In this document: positions 60,991 through 64,000 of the stretch, piece after piece
How the letters are laid out: the number at the start of each line of letters is the position of its first letter
Numbering within the stretch: the stretch's first letter is position 1
DNA from: Macrotrachela quadricornifera
Taxonomy: Eukaryota > Rotifera > Eurotatoria > Philodinida > Philodinidae
NCBI GenBank assembly: GCA_022393335.1
Contig: JAJEKB010021191.1
Coordinates: 1,391,930 to 1,455,929, forward strand
Direction: 5' to 3'
Length of the DNA: 64,000 nt
Position numbers and translations under genes: made by a program
Notes under the pieces: generated by a model
Seen by the model: only the letters and a program-made list of their open reading frames with translations
Databases searched by the model: none
What the model was told of the DNA's origin: nothing

Positions 60991-63900
60991 AATAGAATAA
61001 TGAATAAGCTGTAGCAATAATCTGCAAGTTATTTTATAACTTCATGTAACATCTCTTATCTTTTCTGAATAATGCAAGTGGTGAAGAAAACAATAATATA
61101 TAAAGAACATGTGGGGGAAAATGGTTGCTCAGGTTAAAAGTATTCTGTCGAATCCGCTCAGATGAGACAGGTGAAAGATAAAATTTCTTCAAAGATCATT
61201 ATCTTCTCCACATCGATTGTGAAAAAACAGTTCTTCATGTTCTGCGCTATTGAAAATTTAAAACTAACGAGAATATCCTCAGTACTACACAAAAAATGTC
61301 TCGCCATTATTGTTCTGCAATATATGTATGATATGTCTGTTGATACACGATAGAAATGTTGTTGTTGATACTTCGTGAATTTTTCTGGCGCTTCATGACT
61401 CTGATAGTTCTCCTTATTATGGCTCTCACCGTGAGTGTCTATTTGTTTCTCCCTGTGCCAAACAGTTGGGGTGCTCAGGAATGTCGTAGCATCCACTCTC
61501 GCCATCTGTTCGTTAGTTAGGTTTGTCTGATTCACTCATTCGATGTTTTCAATTGGTAAATTCTGTATTTTCTTTCGATCTCATTTACGTTTCTTTCTGT
61601 AGCTTCCCTTAAGTCTATTTCTCGATTTCTTGCACATTTGTAAATGGTTTTTCATATTCAAGTTCACTTATTTTCTTGTTCAAGTTTGTTTTCATCTATT
61701 GGCCAACGACGTTTATAATTACGTTTCTCATCTTCTCTCATGTTCATTCGTTTTCTACTCTCGATTGATTTAAATGAACCGATCAATGAGATAATATATT
61801 TTATTATCGGATAGGCTAGAATGCCTGAAGTTGTGGCAAAGCACAACTCTCATAGGAGAAATTCGTCGCACGAGAAAGATTTCTACGAGATTTAAGGATA
61901 ACTTTAACCTAAAAATTGATGATAACTTGCGCAAAAATGCTTCGAAGATGCGAAGAGATTCGACACAATTTAATAAACATCACCGTTGGGTTCGAGCGAA
62001 TTCTGTCGGAAACGTCAGTTGTCAGCACTAGATTCTCCCGACCTAATAAGGAAGACCTTTTTGATTAACTAATGTCATTTCACTACCAGAATATCTGCGC
62101 ACTGCTAATTTTGTTTCTGCTACAGGATTCACCAGGAATAATATAAAGAGTAGCTGGAAATTGTTTTTGAATAGTGGTATACAGCTGATTCACAAACCCT
62201 AATCTGTGATTTCGGCATTTCGACTTGAAAGAATCCACTCAGGATAGACGTCGTACTAGAACGAGCACTTTGCCAACACTCTTCGGAAAGCGAAACTATG
62301 TCAAAACTAAAGGTGGCACATTACTATTATTGTTAATAAGTGATAACTGGCGACGTTGTTACTCATTACCGGTAATAAGAGCAATAAAGTAATAAGTAAT
62401 AGAAGTGATAACTGTTATTACTAAATCCTCATAATAAGCGAAGTCCACGAAAAAACAATAAACAAATAAGATAGTGAAAATGTTTTTAATTAGCGACCGG
62501 ATTTTCGCTTTACCACGAAAACATTAAGAATATAGGTGTGACAGTTCCGCAAAAGTGCCGATTTAAGCAACGGTTGAAAGCGTCCTCTGATAGAAACTAC
62601 AATTTTTGAATAGGGGAGAATGCGTAAAAGCATGTTTTCAAGGAAGTAAAGCCGTGATTTCAAACCGTTTCAACAACAAATTGTATATGAAATTAATTCG
62701 CGTCAAAAATTGGATTCCTTGGTATTAAATCGTAAAGATTATGAAGTTCTGTGAAGGTCGAATTCAGAAAACTTTTAGAATTACGTATTATTGATATAGG
62801 AAAATTTTTTTTCATAAGGCAATCCAAACTGGTTCTGATCTAAAATGATCAATATAATTAATTGCCATTATGCTAACCATTAGAGCTCTTTACAGCATGG
62901 AGACAAAGCACAAAATGACTATAAAACAGTTTCAGATTATTCAATCTTTGTTTTTGTGTTTGTCCAAATATGCGAAATACGTCTTTTATAGTATGTTTCT
63001 TTAATAACAGTTAGCTCCCGTCTCTGATAAGATTTTTTCACAATATCATTTGTAATAATTATTTCAATACGCTTAACTTCATTTAGATCAGATAAATTCA
63101 CAAATCGAATCTGTATTACTTTAGAATATTTATTGTTTTATATTAGGTTTACTTTGAACTGCCTTATGGAAGGAATTTTTCTATATCAATATCAGGGATA
63201 ATTCTAGAAATTTACTGAGCTCGACGTCGAGAGGTTCTCATAATCCTTACCTTTTAATAATGTTGTAAATCCAATCTTTGACATTTGTTGTTGCAAGTAT
63301 TTGAAATCATAGCGTTATCTTCTTAGGAAAATACACTTTTACATATCCCCCATAGTTTATAGAAGTTATTGACTCGAGTTTAATAGTAGACCTATAACTT
63401 TTTGAACGCTTCTTAGGCATCATACCTCTAGCTTTTTAACGACTATAAATGACAATATATGTAACTTGTGGATTATGCCTCAAACTTGTTGAGGGCTGCG
63501 TAAAACCTATAATTATAACTTTCTAGAGACTACTTGGTAATAGAAGTCTTAATTTTTTTCAGATAGCCTGGGACTCATCTCTACAACTTGCTAGTAACTA
63601 TTTACAAGTGCACTCAAGAATTTTTCACTCTACTGAAGAAATATTCATTGTCTGTTAAAAAGTCAGTTCGAGATAATGTGTGTAGCTCTTGAAGGTTTTT
63701 TAGATATAGTGTTCGAAGTTTCTATGGTTTTTCAAACAGCTCGAGCATATGGTTATGCTAGTATGCATCGAATCCTTTTATCAAATAGGTTTCGTATGTC
63801 TTCAAGTTTTAGTTAAGATAAAATTGAAAAGTATAACGGTATTACTCCTAGCGTATTAAGCATTCTTCTGAACGGGGTTTTACTTTATGCTATACATTAA

Positions 63901-64000
63901 AAATATTCCTATGGTAGGTGATAGGGATATTTTCTTAGGTTCACGAGAAATAAAATTTATTCCGTTTTACTTTCTATACAGAATTTTTATTTTTCTATAT
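60991..64000. other. 3-kb gene-poor right end
   Basis: No gene, transposon protein or long inverted repeat is recognised. Around 62325-62410 a degenerate RTAATAAG-type microsatellite is visible. The frames near 61158-61535 and 61831-62031 resemble nothing known to me. Confidence 0.4.

Noticed and set aside
1..64000. tRNA genes, rRNA, CRISPR arrays, bacterial operons
   Set aside because: No cloverleaf with A and B boxes, no rRNA-like sequence and no regularly spaced repeats were seen; gene structure is eukaryotic.

Overview
The window is metazoan DNA and most likely comes from a bdelloid rotifer (Adineta/Rotaria type). This is an inference from several signs. The sequence is AT-rich, and genes carry short GT-AG introns (mostly 41-60 nt) whose phases I could check by hand. 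There are several rhodopsin-like receptor genes and receptor wrecks. Metazoan families (REJ/GPS, NHL, FG-GAP, RI-type leucine-rich repeats) sit beside genes that look fungal or bacterial, and Tc1/mariner, hAT and foldback elements are scattered throughout. That mixture is typical of the gene-poor accessory or subtelomeric regions described for bdelloids. I saw no telomeric repeat, tRNA, rRNA or CRISPR array.

Layout. 1-5 kb: a nested inverted-repeat element, a gag-like scrap, one intact GPCR gene, a mariner tail and two GPCR wrecks. 5-8 kb: nothing recognisable. 8.2-11.7 kb: a three-exon gene joining a caspase/metacaspase-like domain (catalytic His replaced by Tyr) to a C-terminal domain that looks ADP-ribosyltransferase-like, followed by an LRR gene. 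12-14.7 kb: a decayed GPCR, a hAT transposase remnant, and the N-terminal half of a GMC oxidoreductase that ends where the hAT remnant begins. 14.9-16.5 kb: an intronless DHA2-type MFS transporter of fungal appearance. 20.5-21.1 kb: an inverted-repeat element whose interior is a GGGAT-type pentanucleotide array. 22.1-24.2 kb: a two-exon GMC/pyranose-oxidase-like flavoprotein with altered FAD-binding glycines. 26.5-27.3 kb: a dead D34D mariner. 31.4-33.2 kb: a three-exon FG-GAP/VCBS membrane or secreted protein. 36.9-38.6 kb: a PLP-dependent decarboxylase of bacterial appearance. 40.1-40.5 kb: an LRR remnant. 44.0-44.5 kb: a long hairpin element. 44.9-46.5 kb: an ACS/Dal5-like MFS transporter of fungal appearance. 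47.2-47.7 kb: a MITE. 48.2 kb: a frameshifted cysteine-rich secreted peptide gene. 49.1-54.7 kb: a many-exon gene encoding signal peptide, NHL propeller, Thr-rich linker with a duplicated exon, REJ-like region and a terminal GPS, followed tail-to-tail by an NHL remnant. 57.0-59.0 kb: a foldback element interrupted by a DD37D mariner at a TA site. 59-64 kb: almost nothing.

The genes do not form a pathway. The two transporters, the decarboxylase and the two flavoprotein loci look like separately acquired metabolic genes. The caspase fusion, LRR, FG-GAP and NHL-REJ genes look like signalling or recognition genes. Many loci are broken by frameshifts or stops, so the region seems to be a place where genes arrive, duplicate and decay. 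All family calls come from reading the sequence; no database search was run.
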